This document shows positions 16,889 through 25,293 of a stretch of 27,995 bases of DNA, one piece after another. Below the pieces are notes generated by a model. That model worked only from the letters and a program-made list of their open reading frames with translations, searched no databases and was not told the DNA's origin. Origin of the DNA: Candidatus Nitrosymbiomonas sp. (GTDB taxonomy: Bacteria > Sysuimicrobiota > Sysuimicrobiia > Sysuimicrobiales > Humicultoraceae); assembly GCA_020724185.1 (NCBI GenBank), contig DYHL01000005.1, forward strand, positions 1-27,995. Reading direction: 5' to 3'. The translations under genes and the position numbers were made by a program. Every line of letters begins with the position of its first letter. Position 1 is the first letter of the stretch.

Positions 16889-17472
16889 CCTGGGTCCTCA
16901 GCAGTGTAGCTGGGGTTCTCCACCAGGGTGGGACGCCCGTTGCGCGCCACGATCAGCCGCGCAAACCCGCTGGACTCTATCGTGCCGTAGTCGTGCCCGG
17001 CGTCGCCGGGATAGGCAAAGAGCAGCACCAGCGGCTCATCGGCAGTGTTGATCGAGCGGTGGCCCCAATGAGGTGGAACGTACACGACGGTCCCCGGCGC
17101 GATGTCCACGGTCCGCCAGATCCCCCATCGGGTCTGCAGCATCATCAGGCCGTTCCCCCTAAGGCCATAGTACACCTCCGCGGTCCCGGACTTCTGATGG
17201 TAGTGCCCCTTGGTCATGAAGTACTCGTCCCCAACACGACCCGGGTGCAGCACGGTCACGCCGTGGCAGAGGTGCCCTTCGCTCTCTGGGGCCGGTGCCA
17301 CGAACACCTCGTAGACGAGCGGATCCCCCTGCGCTGCGATTTCAGCCCATGCCTGCTCGTCCTGAAACATCCCGCGCATGTCGCTGATCCGGCGTGAGAG
17401 CCTGTGCACTCCGTTTCCCAGCAAACCCTCGCGGAGGTCCACCCGTGTGGAGAAGGGCTCCAGCAGGTCCAT
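16885..17472 (-). CDS. Cupin-type glucose-6-phosphate isomerase (archaeal-type PGI)
   Basis: The 195-residue protein matches the metal-dependent cupin PGI family, unrelated in fold to common PGI. The probable metal ligands H90, H92, E99 and H138 lie in GHYH, AEVYYG and HWGHRS, with the same spacing as H88, H90, E97 and H136 of the Pyrococcus enzyme as I recall it. The family interconverts glucose 6-phosphate and fructose 6-phosphate; here another aldose/ketose (phosphate) pair is possible. ATG 17472 is set by AAGGAGG six bases upstream. A much longer frame to 18177 exists but runs antisense-phase through the aldehyde dehydrogenase gene and is rejected. It sits between the dehydrogenase and kinase genes. 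Confidence 0.9.
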   Translation of the reverse strand: MDLLEPFSTRVDLREGLLGNGVHRLSRRISDMRGMFQDEQAWAEIAAQGDPLVYEVFVAPAPESEGHLCHGVTVLHPGRVGDEYFMTKGHYHQKSGTAEVYYGLRGNGLMMLQTRWGIWRTVDIAPGTVVYVPPHWGHRSINTADEPLVLLFAYPGDAGHDYGTIESSGFARLIVARNGRPTLVENPSYTAEDPG

Positions 17473-17504
17473 CGCCGACCTCCTTGTGCGCGACCGGCCT
17501 CCTA

Positions 17505-18956
17505 TCAGCCAAGGTCTATGCGGATGTGCTTGACCGCCAGGTACTCCGACAGGGCGTGACGGGAGTTCTCGATGCCGAACCCGCTCTGCTTCCAGCCGCC
17601 GTAGGGATAGGCGATCTCGCCGCCGGCTACGTTGTTCACGCCCACGGTTCCAACCTCCAGTCGCTCGGCCACCGTGATCGCGGTGGCCAGGTCGCGCGTG
17701 TAGAGATAGGCGACCAACCCGTAGGGCGTGTCGTTGGCAAAGCGCACGGCCTCGTCTGTGCTCTCCACGGCCATGATGGGCGCCACGGGCCCAAAGGTCT
17801 CCTCGCGCATTACCTTCATCTCGTGGTTCACGTTCACTAGCACTGTCGGAAGGAAGAAGTTGCCACGCCTGTAGGCCTCGCCCTGCGGGGGGGCCCCGCC
17901 GTAGAGCACGCGGGCGCCCTTGGAGACGGCGTCCTCGATGTGATCGCGCGCGGTCGCCACACCGGCCGCGTTGGTCATGGGTCCGAGGTCCACGTCGGGA
18001 TCGAGGCCGTTGCCGATGCGCAGCGCTCGGGTCTTTGCCACAAACCGGTCCACATACTCGTCGTAGACTGCCTGGTGCACGTAGATCCGGTTGATGGCGT
18101 TGCAGATCTGCCCCATGTTGCGGAACGAGCGGTAGGCGCCGCCGTGCGCGGCCGCGTCCAGGTCGGCGTCCGGACACACTATCAGCGGGCAGTGGCCACC
18201 CAGTTCCAGCGAGAGCCTGGCCACGCGGTCCGAGGCGACCCGCATGATCTCCTTGCCGGTTTCGGTCTGCCCGGTCAGCGCAATCTTCCTGATCAGAGGG
18301 TGGGCGACCAGGGCACGGCCCACGACCGAAGCAGGCCCGCTCACCACGCCGGCCACGCCGGGTGGCAGTCCGGCCTCATGGAGGCACTCGAACAGCCGCA
18401 GCGTGGAGAGCGGTGTGTCGCTGGCAGGCTTGGCCACCACCGGGCATCCGGCGATCAGCGCCGGCGCCAGTTTCCACGAGATGAGCAGCAGAGGGTAGTT
18501 CCAGGGCGCGATCGCGGCCACCGGGCCAACCGGCTGCCTGATGACAATGCTCCGGCGCGAGTTCGAGTCGGTGGCAATCGTCTCGCCCAGCATGCGCCGG
18601 CCCTCCTCGGAGAAGTACTCGAAGGCCTCTGCTGCGCCGTCTACCTCTCCCAGCGCTTCCTTGAGGGGCTTGCCCTGCTCCTCGGTCAGCAGCCGCGCGA
18701 TGGGCTCGCGCCGCTCACGGAGGAGGTCGGCGGCCCGCCGCAGCATGCGGCCGCGCCTGGGAGGCGGCATCGAGCCCCACCCCGGAAAGGCCCGGGCCGC
18801 GGCCTCCACGGCGCGATCAACATCCCGCGCAGCGGCTTTGGGCGCGTGGCCGACGACCTCTCCGGTGGCCGGGTTGGTCACGGGGAAGGCCTGGCCGTCC
18901 TCGGCCTCTACCCACGCGCCGTCCACCAGCATGCGAAATGGCCGAACTTCGCTCAT
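17505..18956 (-). CDS. NAD(P)-dependent aldehyde dehydrogenase
   Basis: This 483-residue protein has all ALDH landmarks: oxyanion asparagine N153 (PWNYP), K176 (VAKPAS), general base E251 (LELGG) and nucleophile C285 (GQIC). It oxidises an aldehyde to an acid. Overall it resembles succinate-semialdehyde, lactaldehyde and glycolaldehyde dehydrogenases. The alcohol dehydrogenase directly upstream could supply the aldehyde, since the two genes share one base (TGATG). The 2-hydroxyacid dehydrogenase further down could take the acid. Length is typical of the family. The substrate is not fixed by sequence. Confidence 0.92.
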   Translation of the reverse strand: MSEVRPFRMLVDGAWVEAEDGQAFPVTNPATGEVVGHAPKAAARDVDRAVEAAARAFPGWGSMPPPRRGRMLRRAADLLRERREPIARLLTEEQGKPLKEALGEVDGAAEAFEYFSEEGRRMLGETIATDSNSRRSIVIRQPVGPVAAIAPWNYPLLLISWKLAPALIAGCPVVAKPASDTPLSTLRLFECLHEAGLPPGVAGVVSGPASVVGRALVAHPLIRKIALTGQTETGKEIMRVASDRVARLSLELGGHCPLIVCPDADLDAAAHGGAYRSFRNMGQICNAINRIYVHQAVYDEYVDRFVAKTRALRIGNGLDPDVDLGPMTNAAGVATARDHIEDAVSKGARVLYGGAPPQGEAYRRGNFFLPTVLVNVNHEMKVMREETFGPVAPIMAVESTDEAVRFANDTPYGLVAYLYTRDLATAITVAERLEVGTVGVNNVAGGEIAYPYGGWKQSGFGIENSRHALSEYLAVKHIRIDLG

Positions 18957-20023
18957 CAGGTCACCCGCCTTTCGCTCGATCCAGGGGAGATCACAACCTT
19001 CAGTTCTCGGCGGTTGCGGGCGCGGTCAAATGCCTCCAGCCCGTCCTCCAGCGGCAGGACCGCGCCAACCAGGCGTGACAGGTCAACGCAGCGCCCAGCC
19101 GCCAGATCCAGAGCCCTCCTGAACTGCCAGCGGCTGGCGCCGGTGGTCCCGGTCACCGTGATCTGGCGGTAGTGGACTCGATTGGGTGAGAAGGTGATGG
19201 CGTCCTGCCCGCGCGGCAGCCCGGCGAAGTAGACCACGCGCCCCTCCGTGGCCGCCAGGTGTGGGGCCTGCTCCATGGCCTGCGGTGAGGGCGCGGCCAC
19301 GATGACCACATCGGCCCCCTGGCCGTCGGTGGCCCGGAGCACCGCCTCCCGCACGTCCTCGGAACCGGGGTTGATGAGCACGTCCGCCCCAAAGGAACCC
19401 GCCTGAGCCAGCCGTTCATCCAGGATCTCGCTCACGATCAAGCGGCGGGCGCCGGCCAGGCGCGCCAGCAGCAAGTGCATGAGCCCGATAGGCCCACCCC
19501 CGACTACGAGCACCGTATCACCGGGAGAAATCCGGCCGGCCTGGATCCCGTTGTAGCAGCAGGAGAGCGGCTCGACGAGGGCTGCCTCGGTAAAGCTCAT
19601 CCCTTCAGGGATGGGAACAAGCAGGGCCTGGCGCAATGCCCGCTCGGGCACGAGCATGAACTCGGCAAAGCCGCCGTCCAGGTCAATGCCAAACGCCTCG
19701 TAGTTGGGGCAGAGGTGCGTCTGCCCGCGGATGCACTGAACGCAGGCGCCGCAGCCGATGTTGGGGATCACCGCCACGGGCATCCCGACCGAGATGCCGG
19801 CCACCTGCGGGCCGGCCGCTGCCACCCGGCCTGCGACCTCGTGTCCTGGGACGCGATGCATGCCCTCCTGGACCTTGAGGTGCCCTCCCCCCACGATGCG
19901 CAGGTCCGTGGCGCAGATGCTGGCCGCCGCTACCTCCAGGAGGACATCACCGGCGTCCATGCGCGGGGTCTCGATCTCGGCGAGGCGGAGACCCTCTGGC
20001 TCGTGGTATACCAGCGCCTTCAA
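18956..20023 (-). CDS. Zinc-dependent alcohol dehydrogenase (MDR, sorbitol/threonine DH-like)
   Basis: The 355-residue medium-chain dehydrogenase keeps catalytic-zinc ligands C37, H61, E62 and E151, and the structural-zinc set C91, C94, C97 and C105. The NAD site is GGGPIG (175-180). It oxidises a secondary or primary hydroxyl of a polyol or similar compound. The start is TTG 20023: it overlaps the Gfo/Idh stop (TTGA) and follows GGAGG by 7 bases. It is one of five different oxidoreductases in this operon, which points to a polyol or highly reduced sugar. An exact substrate such as sorbitol, threitol or a cyclitol cannot be named. Confidence 0.9.
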   Translation of the reverse strand: MKALVYHEPEGLRLAEIETPRMDAGDVLLEVAAASICATDLRIVGGGHLKVQEGMHRVPGHEVAGRVAAAGPQVAGISVGMPVAVIPNIGCGACVQCIRGQTHLCPNYEAFGIDLDGGFAEFMLVPERALRQALLVPIPEGMSFTEAALVEPLSCCYNGIQAGRISPGDTVLVVGGGPIGLMHLLLARLAGARRLIVSEILDERLAQAGSFGADVLINPGSEDVREAVLRATDGQGADVVIVAAPSPQAMEQAPHLAATEGRVVYFAGLPRGQDAITFSPNRVHYRQITVTGTTGASRWQFRRALDLAAGRCVDLSRLVGAVLPLEDGLEAFDRARNRRELKVVISPGSSERRVT

Positions 20024-21093
20024 GCCCGGCCCTCCGAGGCGTCCTCTTCCTTGACGTCCTCTTCCTTGAGCGGGAGGACGACAGGCGCACCCAGGCGGCT
20101 GGAGAGGTTGGCCGCGAGCGTCGCCTCCAGCGCCTTCCTGCCGTCCGGGCCGGTGGCCAGGGGCTGCTCCTCTGCCCGTATGCAGCGGATGAAGTGCGCG
20201 GCCTCGGCTACGTAGGCCTCCCGGAACCGGTCCCGCCAGCTCGCGAACGGCGTGGATTGGACGCCGGACTCCCTCGTGCAGAGCAGAACGGCGCCGCCGC
20301 GCAGCTCACCCACTTGAAGAACGCCCTCGGTGCCCAGTACCTCCAGCCGGGCGTCGTAGCCGTAGTCCACCGGGCACCCGCCCTCAATCGTCGCAAGGGC
20401 GCCGTCTACCATTCGCAGCGTCACCACCGCGCTGTCGTAGAACCCGGGGAACTCCCCGAGCAGATCGGGCCGCTTGGTAGCAGAGGTCTCGGCATAGACC
20501 CGAGCAACCTCTGAGCCGGCCATCCACCGCACGGTGTCGAAGTCGTGGCTGTTCACCTCTGCGAGCATGCCGTTGCTGCGGCGCGGGTCCCATGCCCAGC
20601 GAGGCGGCAGGCCTGGCCCTCGGGTAAGCGATCGGATCACCATGGGCTTGCCGATCCTGCCGTCGGCGACAAGTTGCCTGGCCTCCCTGAATGCAGGATC
20701 GAACCGGCGCATGAACCCGATCTGCAGCACCACGCCCGAGGATGCCGCGGTCCCGATCATCCGGTCGGCCTCGGCCAGGGTAAGGGCCATGGGCTTCTCG
20801 CAGAGAACGTGCTTGCCGGCCAAAGCGGCCGCTACAGCGATCTCCGCGTGCGTGAAGGTAGGCGTGGTTATGCACACCGCGTCCACCCGTACCCCATCGA
20901 GCGCCTCGCGAATCCCGGTGAACCGAGCAGACACCTCCAGGTCCGCGGCGCGCGCCTCCAATACCTCGCGGTCGGCCTCAACCACAGCCGCCAGCGTGGC
21001 TCCAGGTACGTTGCGCTGAAAGTTGACCGCGTGCACCATGCCGGCCCTGCCCAGGCCCACAACGCAGACGTTCACAACCGGCCCTTCTGACAT
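20020..21093 (-). CDS. Gfo/Idh/MocA family oxidoreductase (inositol-2-dehydrogenase-like)
   Basis: The 357-residue enzyme has the nucleotide motif GLGRAG (13-18), the CEKP signature (98-101) with catalytic lysine K100, and H183 in SHDFD. The usual aspartate four residues before that histidine is a glutamate (E179), a conservative change. Such enzymes oxidise a ring hydroxyl of myo-inositol, glucose or related sugars with NAD(P). The C terminus is a short acidic repeat (KEEDVKEED) encoded by a tandem 15-base duplication. GAGGAGAGG precedes the ATG. It follows the epimerase by 31 bases and shares its stop with the ADH start. A role in making a keto sugar or keto cyclitol fits the neighbouring enzymes. 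Confidence 0.9.
   Translation of the reverse strand: MSEGPVVNVCVVGLGRAGMVHAVNFQRNVPGATLAAVVEADREVLEARAADLEVSARFTGIREALDGVRVDAVCITTPTFTHAEIAVAAALAGKHVLCEKPMALTLAEADRMIGTAASSGVVLQIGFMRRFDPAFREARQLVADGRIGKPMVIRSLTRGPGLPPRWAWDPRRSNGMLAEVNSHDFDTVRWMAGSEVARVYAETSATKRPDLLGEFPGFYDSAVVTLRMVDGALATIEGGCPVDYGYDARLEVLGTEGVLQVGELRGGAVLLCTRESGVQSTPFASWRDRFREAYVAEAAHFIRCIRAEEQPLATGPDGRKALEATLAANLSSRLGAPVVLPLKEEDVKEEDASEGRA
20041..20070 (-). repeat. Tandem 15-bp duplication in the Gfo/Idh 3' end
   Basis: Units 20041-20055 and 20056-20070 differ at one base. In the minus strand they encode KEED twice near the C terminus. Being a multiple of three, the duplication keeps the frame. Confidence 0.85.
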
Positions 21094-21124
21094 GCCCTCT
21101 CCTCTGCGCTTCCCGCGCTTTGCC

Positions 21125-21994
21125 TCAGAAGATCTCTGCCTCGATGGCGCGCAGCCGCTGGATGGACTCCTCGGCGAAGCTATCCCACAGGTGGCGCAGG
21201 CGGCTCATCCGGATCGCGATGTACGGATCAGGCAGCGGTGGCAGCGGCTCCAACGCCAGGGCCCGGTCGTAGCCGATCTCACGCAGGGCACGCATGAGCG
21301 CGCGGAAGTCCGTGTGCCCGCGGCCCACGGCCTGACGGTTGCTGTCGGAGATGTGCACGTTCACCAGGCGTTTCCCTGCCAGCCGCACCGCGGACGCGGG
21401 ATCCGCATCCTCGATGTTCATGTGGAAGGTATCCAGGTGCACGGCGACCGCGCTCGACCCCACTTCGTCCGCGAAACGCAGCGCCTGCTCGCAGGTATTG
21501 ACCAGGAAGGTTTCGTACCGGTTGATGGGCTCGATGGCAAGGAAGACGCCCTTCGCCTTGGCGGCGCGCGCGGCCTCACGCACCGCGGCCACGGCATTCC
21601 GCCACGCCTGGTCGTAGCCTTCCATCCAGGCTACCTCGTCCCGCAGCTCCATTGTCGGCGCCGTCTTTGCCACCGCGGAAGGCACGACGATGACCAGGGG
21701 TGCGCCCACCGCGGACGCGAACTCCACGCACGCCTCCAGGTATCGCACCGCCCGACCGCGCACCAGCGGGTCGGGGCTGGCCAGATCGCGACTGTCGGTC
21801 GGCCACGGGTACATGCCGGCGATGGACAGCACGGACAAACCGTGCCTGCCGCACAGGCCCCGCACGTCCGCTGGGTCGTACTGGTCCGGCTCTCCCATCA
21901 GCTCCACCCCGTCGTAGCCGAACCTGCGCAGCCGCTGGAAGGTGAGCTCCAGTGGCTCGCCCCCGTAGATCCAGTTGCTTATCGAGTACCTCAT
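21125..21994 (-). CDS. Ketose 3-epimerase-like sugar isomerase (D-tagatose/D-psicose 3-epimerase family)
   Basis: The 289-residue TIM-barrel protein carries the four metal ligands of the family: E155, D188, H214 and E249. They have the same spacing as E152, D185, H211 and E246 recalled for Pseudomonas D-tagatose 3-epimerase. The substrate-contact positions are also kept: E161 (NRYE), H191 (TFHMNIE) and R220 (SDSNR). This supports C3 epimerisation of a free ketose more than an IolE- or IolI-type inositol reaction, though a ketotetrose or ketopentose is possible. It starts 12 bases after the GntR gene, with AGAGGTG upstream. A product of this enzyme could feed the FGGY kinases. Confidence 0.85.
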   Translation of the reverse strand: MRYSISNWIYGGEPLELTFQRLRRFGYDGVELMGEPDQYDPADVRGLCGRHGLSVLSIAGMYPWPTDSRDLASPDPLVRGRAVRYLEACVEFASAVGAPLVIVVPSAVAKTAPTMELRDEVAWMEGYDQAWRNAVAAVREAARAAKAKGVFLAIEPINRYETFLVNTCEQALRFADEVGSSAVAVHLDTFHMNIEDADPASAVRLAGKRLVNVHISDSNRQAVGRGHTDFRALMRALREIGYDRALALEPLPPLPDPYIAIRMSRLRHLWDSFAEESIQRLRAIEAEIF

Positions 21995-22006
21995 GGCCTC
22001 ACCTCT

Positions 22007-22777
22007 TTATGGCTCCAGCCAAATCGAATAGCGGTACCGGTCGGCACGGTAGAACCCTTCGACGGACTCGATCGGCCGTCCGTCCTCGGCGAAGAGCGTG
22101 CGCCGCAGGACCAGGACAGGGCTGCGCGGGGATACCTCCAGGGCCCGGGCCAGGGCAGTAGTCGCCTGTTCGGCCTCGATGTACTGGAAGGCCTTGGCAA
22201 ACTTCAGACCCAGGCGGTACTGGAACAGGTCGTAGAGGGAACCTGTGAAGTCCTCATGCCCTGTCAGGCCGACCCATCTGGGCAAGTAGGATGCCAGCAC
22301 AACGATCACGGCCCCATCGGCGCAGCGCACGCGCTCGATCTTGAGAACCTGCTCGCCGGATTCAACCCGGAGCGCCTCGCGAACCGCAGGGCCTGGCTCC
22401 ACCCACGATGCCACGGCGCTGCGCGTGGACGGCTCGGCCCCGCGGCTGCGCATCTCCTGCGTGAAGCTCACCAGCTTGGGCAGCGGCTCCTCGATGCGGC
22501 GCTGGAGAACGAAGGTCCCCTTCCCGCGGCTGCGGACCAGGTAGCCCTCGGTGACCAGCGCTTCCACTGCCTGCCGCACGGTCTGGCGGCTGACATTGAA
22601 GATGCGCTGCAGTTCGACCTCGGTTGGGATCGGAGCTCCTGGGCTCAGCTCGCCGGACTGAATCTTGGCGCGAATGGCTTCCCTGATCTGGGAGTAGAGC
22701 GGGGCCGCGCCGCCGTGGCGCACCAGGGACACTCCCTCGAGACGGTCGTGAACGGCGTCCTGTGGATGCTCGGTCAT
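22007..22777 (-). CDS. GntR family regulator, HutC/UTRA type
   Basis: This 256-residue repressor has an N-terminal winged helix (~28-95; VSRQTVRQAVEALVTEGYLVRSRGKGTF) and a C-terminal UTRA domain that binds a small metabolite, often a sugar phosphate. It lies in the middle of the operon, directly after the permease gene (2-base gap), so it probably autoregulates the whole unit through sites near the 27.4-kb promoter. The dyads there are candidates. ATG 22777, with GGAG seven bases upstream, gives a protein of normal length; longer frames overlap the permease gene. Confidence 0.9.
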   Translation of the reverse strand: MTEHPQDAVHDRLEGVSLVRHGGAAPLYSQIREAIRAKIQSGELSPGAPIPTEVELQRIFNVSRQTVRQAVEALVTEGYLVRSRGKGTFVLQRRIEEPLPKLVSFTQEMRSRGAEPSTRSAVASWVEPGPAVREALRVESGEQVLKIERVRCADGAVIVVLASYLPRWVGLTGHEDFTGSLYDLFQYRLGLKFAKAFQYIEAEQATTALARALEVSPRSPVLVLRRTLFAEDGRPIESVEGFYRADRYRYSIWLEP

Positions 22778-22779
22778 GG

Positions 22780-23772
22780 TCAGGCTCCAAAGCGCCTTCG
22801 GCGCCACTGATCGAAGATGACTACGATGATGATTACTAGGCCCATGACCACGCGCTGCCAGAAGGCCGACACGTTGAGGAGGTTGAGCCCGTTGCCCAGG
22901 ACGCCCATGATCAGGGCTCCGACGGCGGTCCCGACCACCGTGCCCTCCCCACCGAAGAGGTTGGTCCCGCCCAGCACAACCGCGCCGATGGACTGCAGCT
23001 CCATCCCTTCTCCCATCAGTGCGTTGGCGGAGTTCAGCCGGCCGGTCAGCACAAGGCCGCCGATGCCCGCGGTGAAGCCGGAGAACGCGTAGACCGCGAT
23101 CCTGGCGCGGTCCACGTTGATGCCCGACACACGGGCCGCCTCGCGGTTGCCGCCCACGGCAAGCGCCGAGCGCCCCAGCCGCGAGTAGTGCAGGACGGTC
23201 CATCCCAGCAGGGCCGTTGCCACGGCAACCACCGCGGGCACCGGCACGCCCAGGACCGCCCCGCTGCCCAGCCAGATCAGCTCAGGCGGAAGATATGCCT
23301 TCAACTGGATCGCGGTCACGTGAGAGGGAACGGGCAGCCCCTGCGTGAGCAACAGCGAGACACCGCGCGCCGTGGTCATCATCCCGAGCGTGGCGATGAA
23401 GTCGGGAATCCTGCCCTTTGTGATCACCAGGCCGTTGAGCAAACCCAGCAGCGTCCCCATCGCCAGCCCCAGCGGCAGGCCCAACCAGACGCTCCATCCC
23501 CAGTAGGCCAGGGACACCGCCGAGAGGGAACCGGCCAATGCCATCATGGCGGCTACCGAGAGATCAATGCCTCCTGAGATGATGACCAGTGTCTGACCCA
23601 CGGCCAGGATCGCGGTGACCGAGGTCTGGGCCAGGACGTTCATGAAGTTGCTGGTGGTTCGGAAGTGTGGGGAGACCGCGGAGAGGTACCCAGCGAGCAG
23701 GAAGAGGGCGATGATGGGCCCTCCCTTTAGCAGCAGCCGCGTCACCCAGCTCCCATAGCCGTGCTGCGTCAT
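22780..23772 (-). CDS. Ribose-type sugar ABC transporter permease (RbsC-like)
   Basis: The 330-residue membrane protein has about nine hydrophobic segments and the family motifs GGIDLSVAAMMALAG and VGGNREAARVSGINVDRARIAVY. Several copies form the channel of a CUT2 sugar importer with the ATPase upstream. Its ATG overlaps the ATPase stop (TAATG), with AGGAGG close by. The mapped start at 23772 is used; a longer frame to 23958 would run into the ATPase gene. The sugar is unknown, but CUT2 importers carry monosaccharides or polyols. Confidence 0.92.
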   Translation of the reverse strand: MTQHGYGSWVTRLLLKGGPIIALFLLAGYLSAVSPHFRTTSNFMNVLAQTSVTAILAVGQTLVIISGGIDLSVAAMMALAGSLSAVSLAYWGWSVWLGLPLGLAMGTLLGLLNGLVITKGRIPDFIATLGMMTTARGVSLLLTQGLPVPSHVTAIQLKAYLPPELIWLGSGAVLGVPVPAVVAVATALLGWTVLHYSRLGRSALAVGGNREAARVSGINVDRARIAVYAFSGFTAGIGGLVLTGRLNSANALMGEGMELQSIGAVVLGGTNLFGGEGTVVGTAVGALIMGVLGNGLNLLNVSAFWQRVVMGLVIIIVVIFDQWRRRRFGA

Positions 23773-25283
23773 TAGGCCTCCTCCATGCCTGACCCGGACA
23801 GTCCGACCGCGCTGCGCAGCAGATCCTCCTGGGTTGCCTCGCCCCTGGCGTACTCGGCTGCGATCCGGCCGCGGTGCATTACGAGAATCCGGTCGGCCAT
23901 GGCCAGGACCTCCGGGATCTCGGAAGAAAGCATCAGCAATCCCACCCCCTGCGCGCACAGCCGGCCCATGAGCTGGAACACTTCGGTCTTGGCGCCCACG
24001 TCAATCCCGCGCGTGGGCTCGTCAAAGATGAGGACGCGCGACTTGCTGGCCAGCCACTTGGCAAGGACCACCTTCTGCTGATTGCCGCCGCTGAGCAACC
24101 TGACCGGCCGGGACAGCACCGGTGGTTGTATTCTCAAGTCTTCGACCAGACGGGCCCCTATCCGCTGCTCCTCCCGGTGATCTATGATGCCGGCGCGCGT
24201 GACGCCATCGAGACTGGCGAGCGTGATGTTGGGAGGCAGACCCATCATCGGCACCAAGCCTTCCCGCCGGTCCTCCGTGGTGTAGCCGATGCCGTGCCTG
24301 ATCGCCTCCTCGGGGGAGGTGACCTCAATCCCCCCTCCGTTGACCAGGACCTCGCCACTCTCCAACCGCGCCAGGCCGAAGAGAGACCGCGCCAGCGTGG
24401 TGCGTCCTGCGCCGCGCAGGCCGAATACGCCAAGGATCTCGCCGGAGTGCAGCGTGAAGCTAATGTCGCGGAGCAAGTTGCTCGCACGAAGGTTCCGAAC
24501 GGTCAGCACCGGGGCGCCGATGGGCACGGGCGTTTTGGGAAACCGCTCGCGGATATCGCGCCCGACCATCATTCGCACCACCGTGTCCTCGGCCGCATCC
24601 GCAACCGCCACGGTGCCGACCTTCCGGCCGTCACGCAGCACGGTGGCACGGTCCCCGATCTCCCGGATCTCGCCTAACCGGTGCGAGGTGTAGAGAACCG
24701 ACACACCCTTGCCCCGCAATCCCCGGAGGAATCCGAACAGCCGATCGCGGTCCCGATCGGATAGGGCCGAGGTCGGTTCGTCAAGCAGCAGGATCTGGAC
24801 GTCCAGGGCCAGGACCCTGGCGATCTCGGTCAACTGCTGTTCCGCAACGGAGAGGTTGCGCACCCGCACGCGCGGGTCCACCGGTACTCCCAGGCTGCCG
24901 AGCACGGCCTCGGCCTGGGTCACCATCTCAGGCCAGTTGATCAGCCCTCCGGCGCGGGTCGGCCACCGACCCAGGAAAATGTTCTCCGCCACGGTCAGAC
25001 CCGGCACCAGGCTGAGCTCCTGGTAAACCATCCCGATCCCGAGCGTCCGGGCGTGGTGGGCATCTGTAATCTCAACCGGCCGACCGCGCAGTAGAATGCG
25101 GCCCGAATCCTTCAGTATCGAGCCGCTCAGGATCTTGAGGAGCGTGGACTTACCGGCGCCGTTCTCGCCCAGCAGCATGTGGATCTCGCCCTCTACGAGG
25201 TCGAGGTCCACCTGGTTCAGGGCGTGGACACCGGGGAAGCGCTTGTCAATGCCCTCGAGTCGGAGGATCTCGCCGCCAGACAC
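23772..25283 (-). CDS. Ribose-type sugar ABC transporter ATP-binding protein (RbsA/MglA-like)
   Basis: The 503-residue protein has two ABC domains. The first has Walker A GENGAGKST (39-47), signature LSVAEQQ (144-150) and Walker B LLLDEP (165-170). The second has the altered Walker A GLRGAGRTT (288-296), lacking the usual lysine as RbsA and MglA do, signature LSGGNQQ (397-403) and DEPTRGID (421-428). It powers the CUT2 importer with RbsC-like and RbsB-like partners. GTG 25283 follows AGGGG by 7 bases and begins 10 bases after the SDR gene. Confidence 0.93.
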   Translation of the reverse strand: MSGGEILRLEGIDKRFPGVHALNQVDLDLVEGEIHMLLGENGAGKSTLLKILSGSILKDSGRILLRGRPVEITDAHHARTLGIGMVYQELSLVPGLTVAENIFLGRWPTRAGGLINWPEMVTQAEAVLGSLGVPVDPRVRVRNLSVAEQQLTEIARVLALDVQILLLDEPTSALSDRDRDRLFGFLRGLRGKGVSVLYTSHRLGEIREIGDRATVLRDGRKVGTVAVADAAEDTVVRMMVGRDIRERFPKTPVPIGAPVLTVRNLRASNLLRDISFTLHSGEILGVFGLRGAGRTTLARSLFGLARLESGEVLVNGGGIEVTSPEEAIRHGIGYTTEDRREGLVPMMGLPPNITLASLDGVTRAGIIDHREEQRIGARLVEDLRIQPPVLSRPVRLLSGGNQQKVVLAKWLASKSRVLIFDEPTRGIDVGAKTEVFQLMGRLCAQGVGLLMLSSEIPEVLAMADRILVMHRGRIAAEYARGEATQEDLLRSAVGLSGSGMEEA

Positions 25284-25293
25284 CTCAGAACCC

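Noticed and set aside
17473..18177. Long upstream extension of the cupin isomerase reading frame
   Set aside because: It overlaps the aldehyde dehydrogenase in another frame, is arginine-rich, and a strong ribosome site marks ATG 17472 as the true start.
21023..22810. Plus-strand 595-codon open frame opposite the epimerase and GntR genes
   Set aside because: It covers several clear minus-strand genes and their junctions; shadow frame only.
22778..23203. Upstream extension of the GntR reading frame
   Set aside because: It lies inside the permease gene out of frame; the regulator is complete from ATG 22777.
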